Shown here: positions 1-7,381 of the stretch, in pieces | Layout: the number at the start of each line of letters is the position of its first letter | Position numbering within the stretch: position 1 is the stretch's first letter | NCBI GenBank assembly: GCA_900556055.1 | Contig: USNJ01000099.1 | Span: forward strand, 1 to 7,564 | Reading direction: 5' to 3' | DNA: 7,564 nt | Source of the DNA: an uncultured Ruminococcus sp. | Lineage (GTDB): Bacteria; Bacillota; Clostridia; Oscillospirales; Ruminococcaceae | The notes under the pieces: generated by a model | Told to the model about the DNA's origin: nothing | What the model saw: the letters and a program-made list of their open reading frames with translations, nothing else | The model's database searches: none | Made by a program: the position numbers and the translations under genes

Positions 1-1421
1 TGTATCAGCCGAAAAACGGCTATGCGGAGCAGGATCCTGCTGACTGGTACAATGCGGCTGTAAATACCATAAAGGGTGTTATCGCAAAGAGCGGCGTTTT
101 CAAGGAGGATATCGTGGGCGTTGGTCTTTCGGGACAGATGCACGGCCTTGTAATGCTGGACGAAAACAACGAGGTCATCAGAAAGTCCATTATCTGGTGC
201 GACCAGAGAACTGCCGCTGAAGTTGAGGAAATGAACGAAAAGGTTGGCAGAGAAAAGCTCATTGAGATAACTGCCAATCCTGCTCTTACAGGCTGGACTG
301 CCGCAAAGATCCTCTGGGTAAAGAACAATGAGCCTGAGAACTATGCAAAGTGCCGCCATATTCTTCTCCCCAAGGATTACATAAGGTTTATGCTTACAGG
401 CGAGTATGCTACTGAGGTCTCCGACGCATCGGGAATGCAGCTTCTTGATGTTCCGCACCGCTGCTGGAGCAAGGAGATCTGCGACAAGCTGGGTATTGAT
501 ATGTCCATGCTGGCAAAGGTATATGAGTCCTGCGAGGTAACGGGAACTATCACCGAAAAGGCAGCGGAGCTTACGGGACTTAAAGCGGGAACTATCGTTG
601 TAGGCGGTGCAGGAGACAATGCTGCTGCGGCTGTTGGAACAGGCGTTGTTACCGACGGCAAGGCTTTCACAACTATTGGCACAAGCGGAGTTGTTTTTGC
701 TCATACATCAAAGGTATCCATTGACCCCAAGGGACGTATTCACACCTGCTGTGCAGCAGTTCCCGGAGCATGGCATATCATGGGAGTTACACAGGGCGCA
801 GGACTTTCTCTCAAATGGTTCAGAGACAACTTCTGCAATGCGGAAAAGGAGACCGCAAAGCACATGGGCGTGGACGAGTACTACCTCATGGACAAGGAAG
901 CAGAGACAGTACCTATCGGTGCAAACAGACTTCTTTATCTTCCCTACCTCATGGGTGAGCGCACACCTCACCTTGACCCCGATGCAAGAGGAATGTTCTT
1001 CGGACTTTCCGCAATGCACACAAAGAAGGAAATGCTCAGAGCAGTAATGGAGGGCGTTGCCTACTCTCTCCGTGACTGCATTGAGATATGCCGTGAAATG
1101 AATATCAACGTTTCCGATATGATGGCTTGCGGCGGCGGCGGAACATCACCTTTGTGGAGACAGATGCTTGCAGACCTTTATGCTTGCCCCGTTAAGACCG
1201 CAGCTTCAAAGGAAGGCCCCGCTCTGGGCGTGGCTATTCTTGCACTTGTGGGTGCAGGGGTCTACAAGAGCGTTCCCGAGGCTTGCGAGGTGATTTGCGG
1301 TATTGACAAGGTTCAGGAGCCAATCACCGAAAATGTTCCTGTTTATGAGAAGTTTTTCAGACTGTATGACAAGATTTATCCTGCTGTAAAGAAGCAGATG
1401 AAAGAGCTTGCGGAGATGTGA
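1..1421 (+). CDS. xylB: Xylulokinase, 5'-truncated by the window edge
   Basis: ATP-dependent kinase of the FGGY family that converts D-xylulose to D-xylulose 5-phosphate in the cytoplasm, the entry step of xylose into the pentose phosphate pathway. The reading frame is open from base 3 and encodes 472 residues. It begins at a segment matching the YPxPGWAEQDPxDWW region of XylB, so about 35-40 residues, including the N-terminal DLGTS phosphate-binding loop, lie upstream of the window. Visible hallmarks are GQMHG (132-146, substrate binding), LLPKDY, the catalytic aspartate in GGAGDNAAAAVG (Asp codon 615-617), IGTSGV, GERTPH (954-971) and the GGGGTSPLWRQMLAD nucleotide-binding stretch from 1131. 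The GTG at 114 is internal, because homology continues upstream of it. The next gene starts 5 bases after the stop, suggesting translational coupling. Lysine codons are strongly biased to AAG (30 AAG to 4 AAA), unlike the following esterase, which suggests high expression. Other FGGY sugar kinases are possible but the motifs fit XylB best. Confidence 0.95.
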   Translation, partial: YQPKNGYAEQDPADWYNAAVNTIKGVIAKSGVFKEDIVGVGLSGQMHGLVMLDENNEVIRKSIIWCDQRTAAEVEEMNEKVGREKLIEITANPALTGWTAAKILWVKNNEPENYAKCRHILLPKDYIRFMLTGEYATEVSDASGMQLLDVPHRCWSKEICDKLGIDMSMLAKVYESCEVTGTITEKAAELTGLKAGTIVVGGAGDNAAAAVGTGVVTDGKAFTTIGTSGVVFAHTSKVSIDPKGRIHTCCAAVPGAWHIMGVTQGAGLSLKWFRDNFCNAEKETAKHMGVDEYYLMDKEAETVPIGANRLLYLPYLMGERTPHLDPDARGMFFGLSAMHTKKEMLRAVMEGVAYSLRDCIEICREMNINVSDMMACGGGGTSPLWRQMLADLYACPVKTAASKEGPALGVAILALVGAGVYKSVPEACEVICGIDKVQEPITENVPVYEKFFRLYDKIYPAVKKQMKELAEM

Positions 1422-1426
1422 GAGGT

Positions 1427-4039
1427 ATGAGCGAAAAATTTACAGTAATGCGTTTCTTTGGAGATCATATGATACTTCAAAGTGCAACAGAGAACTGTGT
1501 TCACGGAAAGTCACCTTCCGATGAAAAGATAACACTTACTGTTTCAGAGAGCAGCGGCGTTGAAAGGGTATTATCTGCCGTTTCAAATGAAAACGGGGAA
1601 TATGAAATAATTATTCCCCCATATCCGCCTTCATTTGAAAGCTATACATTGACTTTTTCCTGCGGCGGCGAGAAGATAGTATTTTCCGATGTTCTTTTTG
1701 GTGAGCTTTATCACATAAGCGGTCAGTCAAATATGGAGCTGCCAATTTTTCGTACCATTGACCACTTAGACCCCAAAATTCCCAAAGGCAGCAGGTTTAT
1801 AAGAGAATTTCGTGTGCCCGTTGTGTGCTGCTTCGGAAAAGACGAGGAATATGACGATTTTCAGGGCGGCGAGTGGAAATACGCCCTGGGAAATGACCTT
1901 CTGAATATGAGTGCGGCAGGATATTATTTTTCCGAAAAGCTTTCGGAAAAGCTCGATGTTCCCATCGGACTTGTGAACACCTCTGCGGGAGGTTCTCCCG
2001 TTGAAGCGAGAATGCCATACGGAATGCTTATGGAGCTGGGAGGCTATGAGGAGTTCCTTGCCCGCTGCACTGTTCAGGGGTATGAAAAAAATACGGCTGA
2101 GGCTGACAGGGCAAAGTACGCAAAATGGTGTGCAGAGCTTGAAAAAAAGGACAGTGTTTCGGGGAATATTTTTACTTCTCCTCCCGAATTTACAAAATGC
2201 CGTATTCCTTTCTATTTCAGAGATGACCCCATGCTTTCAAATTTCTGCGGTAGGATATGGTTCAGAAAAAACTTTGTAATTTCCGATGATATGGATATTT
2301 CAAGTGCGGTGCTTGTTCTCGGTGCAATGATAGATGCTGACGAGGCGTTTGTTAACGGGGATTCGGTTGGTTCAACAGGCTATATGTATCCGCCGAGAAT
2401 TTATCCCGTTCCCGAGGGAGTACTGCGTAGAGGTGAAAATACCCTGCATATCCGTCTTGAAGTAAGACAGGGCAGGGGAGGATTCGTTGAGGGTAAAAAA
2501 TACTGTCTGAAGCTTGGAGATAAGCTCATTGATCTTTCGGGTGAATGTGAATACGCTGTGGCTGCAAGGGGTGAATATATTTCTCCCGATGTATTCTTTC
2601 AAGGACTGCCGCTTTCAATGTATGGCTTACTTACCGCTCCCGCTTTCGGCATAAAATTCAAGGGACTGATATGGTATCAGGGCGAATCCAATGACAGTGC
2701 TCCCGAAAGATATTATGAGCTGTTCAAAGCATTTGTGAATATGTACAGGGAACGCTGCGGCTATGAAATTCCCGTGATTATTACACAGCTCTGCAATTTT
2801 GATGACCCTGTTCGGTGCGTTGTACCGCTGTCATGGGCACAGGTAAGAGAGCAGCAGCTAAAATGTCTTGATATTCCCAAAACTGCTATGGCAGTGACAA
2901 TAGACATAGGGGAATCAAACGATCTTCACCCTATCAATAAGCGTGATGTGGGACGAAGGCTTGCACTCTGCGCAGAGCGGCTCATATATGAGGACAACCT
3001 TGTTCCCGAGGACATTTTCCCTCTCAGTGCAGAGCTTATTGAGGACGGCAGGGTACTGCTGTCATTTACAGATACCAAGGCTGTCAGAATGGTAAACGAC
3101 CCGCCGAAGCATTTTGAGCTTATTACTTTAGAGGGAGAAATTCTCCGTCCCTCAGCAAGGCTTACGGATAATGGCTTAGTGCTTTGTTATAAGAGTGAGA
3201 ATGCTCCTGTTTTACTCAGATATGCCTGGGAAAACGACCCTGTCAAGCCCGATCTTTTCAGCAATACGGGGCTTCCCGTAACTCCGTTCAGGCTGCCCGT
3301 AATTCAGAAAACATTATGGAAAAAGTACTTTATCGGAAACGGTATCTTTGTCCGTGAATATTATCCCCTGCATCAGGATAATAAATGTGCCGTTATTCTG
3401 AGCCACGGCTACAATCAGAATCTTGAAAGCACCTCCGATATTGCCGAAGCTCTTGCTGAAAGAGGTATCAGGGCATATGCCTTTGATTTCTGCGGCGGTG
3501 GATTTGGTTCAAAAAGCATTGGCAGCGGAATTGATATGAGCATCTCCACGGAAATATCCGATCTGGAAGTTGTGATCGATTATGTAAAGAACAACGTATT
3601 CCCCGAAAAGCTCTTTTTGTACGGTGAAAGTCAGGGCGGCTTTGTTTCGGCTCTCACAGGGGCAAAGAGGAAGGATATTTCGGGTCTGGTTCTTTTGTAT
3701 CCTGCGTTCTGTATTCCCAATCAGTGGTTGGAAAAGAATCCTTCAAAAATGACCAAACCCTTTGAATTTATGGGATTTACCATTTCAAAAAAATATTATG
3801 ACGGTGTTCCCAGATATGATGTTTTTGAAAAGCTCGGAGAATACACCGCCCCCGTTCTTATTATGCACGGCACTTCGGACAGCGTGGTAAATGTTGGCTA
3901 CGCAAAGAAGGCAGTCAAAGCCTTTAAAAACGCTGAGCTTATCCTGTATGAGGGTGAAGATCACGGCTTTTCCGAAAAGGCACGAAAAAAGGAAATTAAT
4001 GATATATCGGAATTTTTAAATAATATAATTCATCGGTAA
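1427..4039 (+). CDS. Bifunctional esterase: sialate O-acetylesterase-type SGNH domain fused to an alpha/beta hydrolase
   Basis: An 870-residue predicted cytoplasmic enzyme with two complete esterase modules; no signal peptide is visible. Residues 1-622 follow the sialate O-acetylesterase/acetylxylan esterase (SASA) plan: an N-terminal beta domain opening with FGDHMILQ, the nucleophile Ser101 in GQSNME, a jelly-roll insert at about 275-365 (VNGDSVGSTGYMYPPR), WYQGESN (Glu420), the catalytic His501 in DLHPINKRDVGRRLAL, and a closing beta domain ending NTGLPVTPFR, where such proteins normally stop. Residues of about 627-870 form an alpha/beta hydrolase with oxyanion-loop HGYN (660-663), nucleophile Ser735 in GESQGG, Asp818 in HGTSD and His846 in GEDHGF, resembling cinnamoyl/feruloyl esterases. 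From its neighbours it probably removes acetyl, and perhaps feruloyl, groups from imported xylo-oligosaccharides. A GTG at 1418 overlapping the xylB stop would add three residues. ATG 1427 is preferred because GGAG at 1412-1415 lies 11 bases away. Domain identities are secure; substrates are inferred. Confidence 0.9.
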   Translation: MSEKFTVMRFFGDHMILQSATENCVHGKSPSDEKITLTVSESSGVERVLSAVSNENGEYEIIIPPYPPSFESYTLTFSCGGEKIVFSDVLFGELYHISGQSNMELPIFRTIDHLDPKIPKGSRFIREFRVPVVCCFGKDEEYDDFQGGEWKYALGNDLLNMSAAGYYFSEKLSEKLDVPIGLVNTSAGGSPVEARMPYGMLMELGGYEEFLARCTVQGYEKNTAEADRAKYAKWCAELEKKDSVSGNIFTSPPEFTKCRIPFYFRDDPMLSNFCGRIWFRKNFVISDDMDISSAVLVLGAMIDADEAFVNGDSVGSTGYMYPPRIYPVPEGVLRRGENTLHIRLEVRQGRGGFVEGKKYCLKLGDKLIDLSGECEYAVAARGEYISPDVFFQGLPLSMYGLLTAPAFGIKFKGLIWYQGESNDSAPERYYELFKAFVNMYRERCGYEIPVIITQLCNFDDPVRCVVPLSWAQVREQQLKCLDIPKTAMAVTIDIGESNDLHPINKRDVGRRLALCAERLIYEDNLVPEDIFPLSAELIEDGRVLLSFTDTKAVRMVNDPPKHFELITLEGEILRPSARLTDNGLVLCYKSENAPVLLRYAWENDPVKPDLFSNTGLPVTPFRLPVIQKTLWKKYFIGNGIFVREYYPLHQDNKCAVILSHGYNQNLESTSDIAEALAERGIRAYAFDFCGGGFGSKSIGSGIDMSISTEISDLEVVIDYVKNNVFPEKLFLYGESQGGFVSALTGAKRKDISGLVLLYPAFCIPNQWLEKNPSKMTKPFEFMGFTISKKYYDGVPRYDVFEKLGEYTAPVLIMHGTSDSVVNVGYAKKAVKAFKNAELILYEGEDHGFSEKARKKEINDISEFLNNIIHR
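1928..1950. repeat. Perfect 10-bp inverted repeat inside the esterase gene
   Basis: TTTTCCGAAA (1928-1937) and TTTCGGAAAA (1941-1950) are exact reverse complements with a 3-base spacer AGC. The element covers esterase residues 168-175, where the protein reads SEKLSEKL, and this doubled peptide partly explains it. In mRNA it could form a tight hairpin; no regulatory role is claimed. Confidence 0.5.
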
Positions 4040-4043
4040 GGAG
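4038..4043 (+). promoter_or_regulatory. Ribosome binding site of the GH10 gene
   Basis: AAGGAG overlaps the TAA stop of the esterase gene (4037-4039) and lies 9 bases before the ATG at 4053. It is the strongest Shine-Dalgarno match in the window. It fixes the GH10 start and makes re-initiation by ribosomes finishing the esterase likely. Confidence 0.85.
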
Positions 4044-4052
4044 ATATTAAAA

Positions 4053-5279
4053 ATGAATAACTATGAACACCGCAAGGCAAGAAAAAATATCATAATTACA
4101 GATGTTGACGGAAAGCCTGCTTCGGGCAGGCAGGTAATTGTTAAGCTTGAAAACCACAAGTTTTTATTCGGTTGTGGTGCATTTGATGTTTTGGCTTACA
4201 CAGATGCCGATACAGACGAGAAGAAGGAGCTTTTTGCTCCCCGTGCAAAGCGGTGGGAGGAGCTTTTCAATTACGGCACACTTCCTTTTTACTGGGGACA
4301 GTACGAGCCTTCCGAGGGTGATGTAAGACAGGACAGAATGATGAAATGCGTTGACCGTATTGTTAAGGACGGAGCAAAGGTAAAGGGACACCCTCTTTGC
4401 TGGCATACTGTCTGCGCTGACTGGCTATTAAAGTACAGCGATGAGGAAATTATGCAGAAGCAGCTTGACCGAATTACTCGTGAGGTGAGTGCTTTCAAGG
4501 GTAAGGTAGGACTTTGGGACGTTATCAACGAAACTGTTATTATGCCCGATTTTGACAGGTATGACAATGCTGTTACAAGACTTTGCAGACATTACGGAAG
4601 AATACCCCTTATCAAATCCGTATTTGCTGCGGCAAAGGCTGCCGACCCCCACGCTGTCCTTCTTATAAACGATTTTAACACCTCCGAGGCATATGCTCAT
4701 GTAATTGAGGAATGTCTTGAAGCAGGAGTTCCCATTGACGCTATCGGCATTCAGTCTCATCAGCACCAAGGGTATTGGGGCGCAGAAAAGCTTGAAAATG
4801 TGCTTCGCCGTTTTGAGCGTTTCGGTCTGCCTATCCATTTTACGGAAAACACACTTATTTCGGGAAAGCCTATGCCTCCCGAGATAGTTGACCTGAACGA
4901 TTTTCAGCCCGAAAGCTGGGATTCGCTGCCCGAATACGAGGAGCAGCAGAAAAATCAGCTTGAGGAAATGTACCGTATTTTATTTGCTCACCCCCTTGTG
5001 GAGGCGGTCACAGGCTGGGATCTGACCGACGGCGGCTGGCTCAATGCTCCAAGCGGTATTCTGAGAAGAGACGGTTCTCCCAAGCCCTCTTATGAAATGC
5101 TCACGGGTCTTATCAAAAAAGAATGGTCTACCGAGTATTCGGCTGTGACTGATGATAACGGCTGTTTTGAGCTTTGCGGCTTCAAGGGAGAGTATTCCGT
5201 TACAGTTGACGGAAGGAAATATACCCTTATGAACAACGGCAATGATATCGAGGAAGGCTTACAGTTATCTGAAAGGTAA
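4053..5279 (+). CDS. GH10 family glycoside hydrolase (endo-1,4-beta-xylanase-like), cytoplasmic
   Basis: A 408-residue predicted retaining glycosidase of family GH10, cutting beta-1,4-xylosidic bonds, here probably in imported oligosaccharides because no signal peptide is present (N-terminus [12 protein letters not shown]). The barrel spans about residues 55-352. Family marks are GHPLCWH (112-118), the acid/base Glu160 in WDVINE, NDFN (206-209), GIQSH (232-236), the nucleophile Glu265 in HFTEN, and [10 protein letters not shown] followed by PKPSYEML (321-350). Before the barrel, residues 13-46 form a beta-rich extension ([19 protein letters not shown]). After it, about 358-408 form a short beta-rich tail ([15 protein letters not shown]). 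The usual ENxMKW motif of the glycone subsites is replaced by TLPFYW (76-81) ahead of the conserved EP, so this is a divergent subfamily and its exact substrate is open. It lies 13 bases after the esterase stop and 5 bases before aguA. Intracellular GH10 enzymes paired with GH67 are known from aldouronate-utilisation clusters of Geobacillus and Paenibacillus. Lysine codons: 19 AAG, 7 AAA. Confidence 0.9.
   Translation: MNNYEHRKARKNIIITDVDGKPASGRQVIVKLENHKFLFGCGAFDVLAYTDADTDEKKELFAPRAKRWEELFNYGTLPFYWGQYEPSEGDVRQDRMMKCVDRIVKDGAKVKGHPLCWHTVCADWLLKYSDEEIMQKQLDRITREVSAFKGKVGLWDVINETVIMPDFDRYDNAVTRLCRHYGRIPLIKSVFAAAKAADPHAVLLINDFNTSEAYAHVIEECLEAGVPIDAIGIQSHQHQGYWGAEKLENVLRRFERFGLPIHFTENTLISGKPMPPEIVDLNDFQPESWDSLPEYEEQQKNQLEEMYRILFAHPLVEAVTGWDLTDGGWLNAPSGILRRDGSPKPSYEMLTGLIKKEWSTEYSAVTDDNGCFELCGFKGEYSVTVDGRKYTLMNNGNDIEEGLQLSER
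4115..4131 (+). other. GC-rich hairpin early in the GH10 coding sequence
   Basis: GCCTGC (4115-4120) pairs perfectly with GCAGGC (4126-4131) around a five-base TTCGG loop, 62 bases after the GH10 start codon. No T-run follows, so it is not a terminator. It could affect mRNA stability or translation, or be a by-product of codons for residues 21-27. Confidence 0.35.
5271..5276 (+). promoter_or_regulatory. Ribosome binding site of aguA
   Basis: GAAAGG lies 8 bases before ATG 5285 and within the last two sense codons of the GH10 gene. It supports that start over the in-frame ATG at 5291 and suggests translational coupling. Confidence 0.6.
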
Positions 5280-5284
5280 ATGCT

Positions 5285-7252
5285 ATGGATATGCTTTATG
5301 ACTGTTGGCTTGCTTACGGCAAGGACAGTTCGATGCAATGGGCGGAAAAATTTCTTTCAAGGATATGCGTACTCTCATGCGGCAGGGAAATAAGCTCTGC
5401 CGCAAAGGAGCTTGAAAGGGTATACAAACGGCTTACGGGAAAAACTTCCGAAAGGATATCCAAGCCTTTTTCGGGAGGGTGCTTTATCCTTCGGAAAAAT
5501 GAACGCCTCGGTGAAGGCGGCTACAAAATAACCGTTTCAGATGACAATATCACCGTTGAGGGAGGCAACGAAAACGGCGTTCTTTACGGCGTTTTCAGGT
5601 TTCTTATACTCGCCTCTGCGGGATATTCGCCCGAAAGCCTTAACCTTACCGAAAAGCCCTTTTTCCCCCTTAGAATGATAGATCAGTGGGACAATGCCGA
5701 CGGTACGGTGGAAAGAGGTTATTCGGGAACCTCCTTTTTTTATGAAAACGGCAGACCTGTTTCGGATATGAAAAGGCTGACCGATTATGCAAGACTTCTT
5801 TCCTCTGTGGGGATAAATTCCATATGTATTAATAATGTTAATGTGCATAAGAACGAGACATATTTTATCACAGAGAAATTCCTTCCGGATATTGCAAAGA
5901 TCGCAGACGCTTTCGCCGATTACGGCATAAAGCTGTATCTCAGCGTGAATTTTGCCGCTCCAATGGAAATTGACGGACTGTCCACAGCCGACCCGTTAGA
6001 TGAAAGGGTAATAAGCTGGTGGAAATGCATTGCGGAAAATATTTACAGCCACATTCCCGGTTTCGGAGGATTTCTTGTGAAAGCCGATTCGGAAAACCGT
6101 CCCGGACCCCATTCCTACGGCAGAGATCACGCTGAGGGTGCAAATATGCTTGCGGCTGCCTTAAAGCCCTATGGCGGCAAGGTGATATGGCGGTGCTTTG
6201 TGTATAACTGCCATGTTGACTGGAGAGACAGAGCTTCAGACAGGGCAAAGGCGGCTTATGACTGTTTTAAGCCACTGGACGGAAAATTCTCTGACAATGC
6301 TTATATCCAGATCAAAAACGGACCAATGGATTTTCAGATTCGTGAAGCGGTCTCGCCACTTTTCGGGGCAATGCCCCATACAAACTGTCTGTGCGAATTT
6401 CAGATAGCTCAGGAATACACAGGACAGCAGATAGACCTTTGTTACCTTGTTCCTATGTGGAAGGAATGTCTCGATTTTGATACATATCATGGCGGTGAAG
6501 GTTCGCTTGTTAGCAAAAATGTTCTGGGAGCGGCAGGAGTTTCAAATGTGGGCAGCGATCTTTGCTGGACAGGGAATCCTCTTGCAGGGGCTAATCTATA
6601 CGGCTACGGCAGACTGATCTTTGACCCCGAACTTTCGGCTGAGCAAATAGCGGAAGAATGGGTAAGGGCGGCGGTCACCACCGATGACGAAACGGCTGAT
6701 ATCATATGCCGAATGCTTTTGTCATCAAGGGACATTTACGAAAGCTACACCTCGCCATTGGGGGTGGGCTGGATGGTTACTCCTCATTATCATTACGGGG
6801 TGGACGTTGACGGGTACGAGTATTCCCCTTGGGGAACCTATCATTACTCCGACAGAAACGGTATGGGTGCAGACAGGACAAAAGCCACGGGAACGGGATA
6901 TACAGCACAGTATGCTCCACATAATGAAGAGATGTATGAAAACCCTGACACCTGTCCCGGGGAATTGCTCTTGTTTTTCCATCATCTTCCTTATACCTAT
7001 ATGCTTAAAAGCGGAAAGACTCTGATACAGCATATCTATGACAGCCATTTTGACGGCGCACAAAAGGCTGAGGAGCTTCTTCTGAAATGGAAGTCCCTTA
7101 AAGAGAAGCTGCCCGAGGATATTTACCGAGAAGCGGAGATCCGATTTGAAAAACAGCTTCAAAACAGCAGGCAGTGGCGAGATGTGATAAATACATATTT
7201 CTATCGAAAATCGGGAATAGATGATATTCACAGCAGAAAAATTTACAGTTGA
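5285..7252 (+). CDS. aguA: GH67 xylan alpha-1,2-glucuronidase, cytoplasmic
   Basis: A 655-residue inverting alpha-glucuronidase that removes (4-O-methyl)glucuronic acid from the non-reducing terminal xylose of aldouronic acids produced by GH10 cleavage. Length is close to the intracellular bacterial enzymes (about 680-690) and no signal peptide is seen. The order is an N-terminal beta domain (about 1-125, with the [12 protein letters not shown] segment), a central barrel (about 126-460) with [33 protein letters not shown] and [10 protein letters not shown], and a C-terminal helical domain. By recalled alignment, Glu270 (DSE) is the general acid and Asp349 and Glu377 (QEYTG) the base pair. Their spacings of 79 and 28 residues equal those of Geobacillus stearothermophilus AguA (E285, D364, E392), so the active site looks intact. 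The C-terminal part keeps [13 protein letters not shown] and [25 protein letters not shown]. The start is 5 bases after the GH10 stop. Function is very secure. Confidence 0.97.
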   Translation: MDMLYDCWLAYGKDSSMQWAEKFLSRICVLSCGREISSAAKELERVYKRLTGKTSERISKPFSGGCFILRKNERLGEGGYKITVSDDNITVEGGNENGVLYGVFRFLILASAGYSPESLNLTEKPFFPLRMIDQWDNADGTVERGYSGTSFFYENGRPVSDMKRLTDYARLLSSVGINSICINNVNVHKNETYFITEKFLPDIAKIADAFADYGIKLYLSVNFAAPMEIDGLSTADPLDERVISWWKCIAENIYSHIPGFGGFLVKADSENRPGPHSYGRDHAEGANMLAAALKPYGGKVIWRCFVYNCHVDWRDRASDRAKAAYDCFKPLDGKFSDNAYIQIKNGPMDFQIREAVSPLFGAMPHTNCLCEFQIAQEYTGQQIDLCYLVPMWKECLDFDTYHGGEGSLVSKNVLGAAGVSNVGSDLCWTGNPLAGANLYGYGRLIFDPELSAEQIAEEWVRAAVTTDDETADIICRMLLSSRDIYESYTSPLGVGWMVTPHYHYGVDVDGYEYSPWGTYHYSDRNGMGADRTKATGTGYTAQYAPHNEEMYENPDTCPGELLLFFHHLPYTYMLKSGKTLIQHIYDSHFDGAQKAEELLLKWKSLKEKLPEDIYREAEIRFEKQLQNSRQWRDVINTYFYRKSGIDDIHSRKIYS

Positions 7253-7271
7253 TATTTGCACAAAATATAGA
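7242..7271 (+). promoter_or_regulatory. Candidate sigma-A promoter at the end of aguA
   Basis: TTTACA (7242-7247, five of six to TTGACA) and TATAGA (7266-7271, four of six to TATAAT) are 18 bases apart. The -35 box lies inside the last codons of aguA. The match is modest and the surrounding DNA is A/T-rich, so chance agreement is possible. Confidence 0.25.
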
Positions 7272-7299
7272 AAAAAAAGCACAATAATCGGCAAGAAAA

Positions 7300-7327
7300 A
7301 ATAATATGAAAAGCTTATAATATTATT
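7300..7327. repeat. 8-bp inverted repeat over the candidate -10 box
   Basis: AATAATAT (7300-7307) is the exact reverse complement of ATATTATT (7320-7327), separated by 12 bases that include AAGCTT. All arm bases are A or T, so this could arise by chance in such DNA. It is too weak as an RNA hairpin for a terminator and could at most be an operator. Confidence 0.3.
7316..7321 (+). promoter_or_regulatory. Candidate -10 box for the transaldolase gene
   Basis: A perfect TATAAT lies 60 bases before ATG 7382. No good -35 hexamer or extended TGn motif is found at 16-19 bases, so only the -10 element is supported. The box overlaps the loop and right arm of the inverted repeat at 7300-7327, a placement that would suit a regulator binding over a promoter. 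Confidence 0.3.
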
Positions 7328-7365
7328 AATGAAAGTTACTTCACAAAACAAAATAGGTAATATAT

Positions 7366-7372
7366 GAAAGGA
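7366..7372 (+). promoter_or_regulatory. Ribosome binding site of the transaldolase gene
   Basis: GAAAGGA lies 9 bases before ATG 7382 and selects that start over the out-of-frame ATGs at 7364 and 7374. The encoded protein starts exactly where the family does. Confidence 0.75.
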
Positions 7373-7381
7373 TATGATATT

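Larger units (their letters stand above)
7253..7381 (+). other. AT-rich intergenic region between aguA and the transaldolase gene
   Basis: The only gap of any size in the window, 129 bases and strongly AT-rich, in contrast to the 5-13 base gaps upstream. It holds no recognisable RNA gene or open frame. No GC-rich hairpin followed by a T-run is visible, so no intrinsic terminator for the upstream operon is called. It contains weak promoter candidates, a TATAAT box and an A/T-only inverted repeat, listed separately. The transaldolase gene therefore probably has its own promoter, possibly with added read-through from the operon. Confidence 0.6.

Noticed and set aside
114..116. GTG as the start of xylulokinase
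   Set aside because: The frame is open to base 3 and encodes conserved XylB sequence (YQPKNGYAEQDPADWY) upstream, so the true start is outside the window.
607..1047. 146-codon plus-strand frame inside xylB
   Set aside because: It is an alternative frame of a gene with clear kinase motifs in its own frame; the product shows no family features.
1418..1420. GTG 1418 as start of the esterase, overlapping the xylB stop
   Set aside because: The ATG at 1427 has a better-spaced GGAG, and the family similarity begins after it. The difference is only three residues and GTG cannot be fully excluded.
4115..4140. Intrinsic terminator at the start of the GH10 gene
   Set aside because: The hairpin is strong but no T-run follows and it lies inside an intact coding sequence.
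4428..4838. 136-codon minus-strand frame opposite the GH10 gene
   Set aside because: It is antisense to the catalytic core of GH10 and its product matches nothing recognisable.
6725..7351. 208-codon open frame on the minus strand opposite the end of aguA
   Set aside because: It lies almost wholly antisense to a conserved GH67 coding region, its product has no recognisable motif, and no convincing ribosome binding site precedes it.
7335..7354. XylR-type operator (GTTACTT...AAAACAAA)
   Set aside because: The two halves do not form a convincing palindrome and differ from the known Bacillus XylR site; AT-rich chance resemblance is more likely.
7253..7381. Catabolite-responsive element or riboswitch in the gap before the transaldolase gene
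   Set aside because: No cre-like palindrome with a central CG and no conserved riboswitch core could be found.
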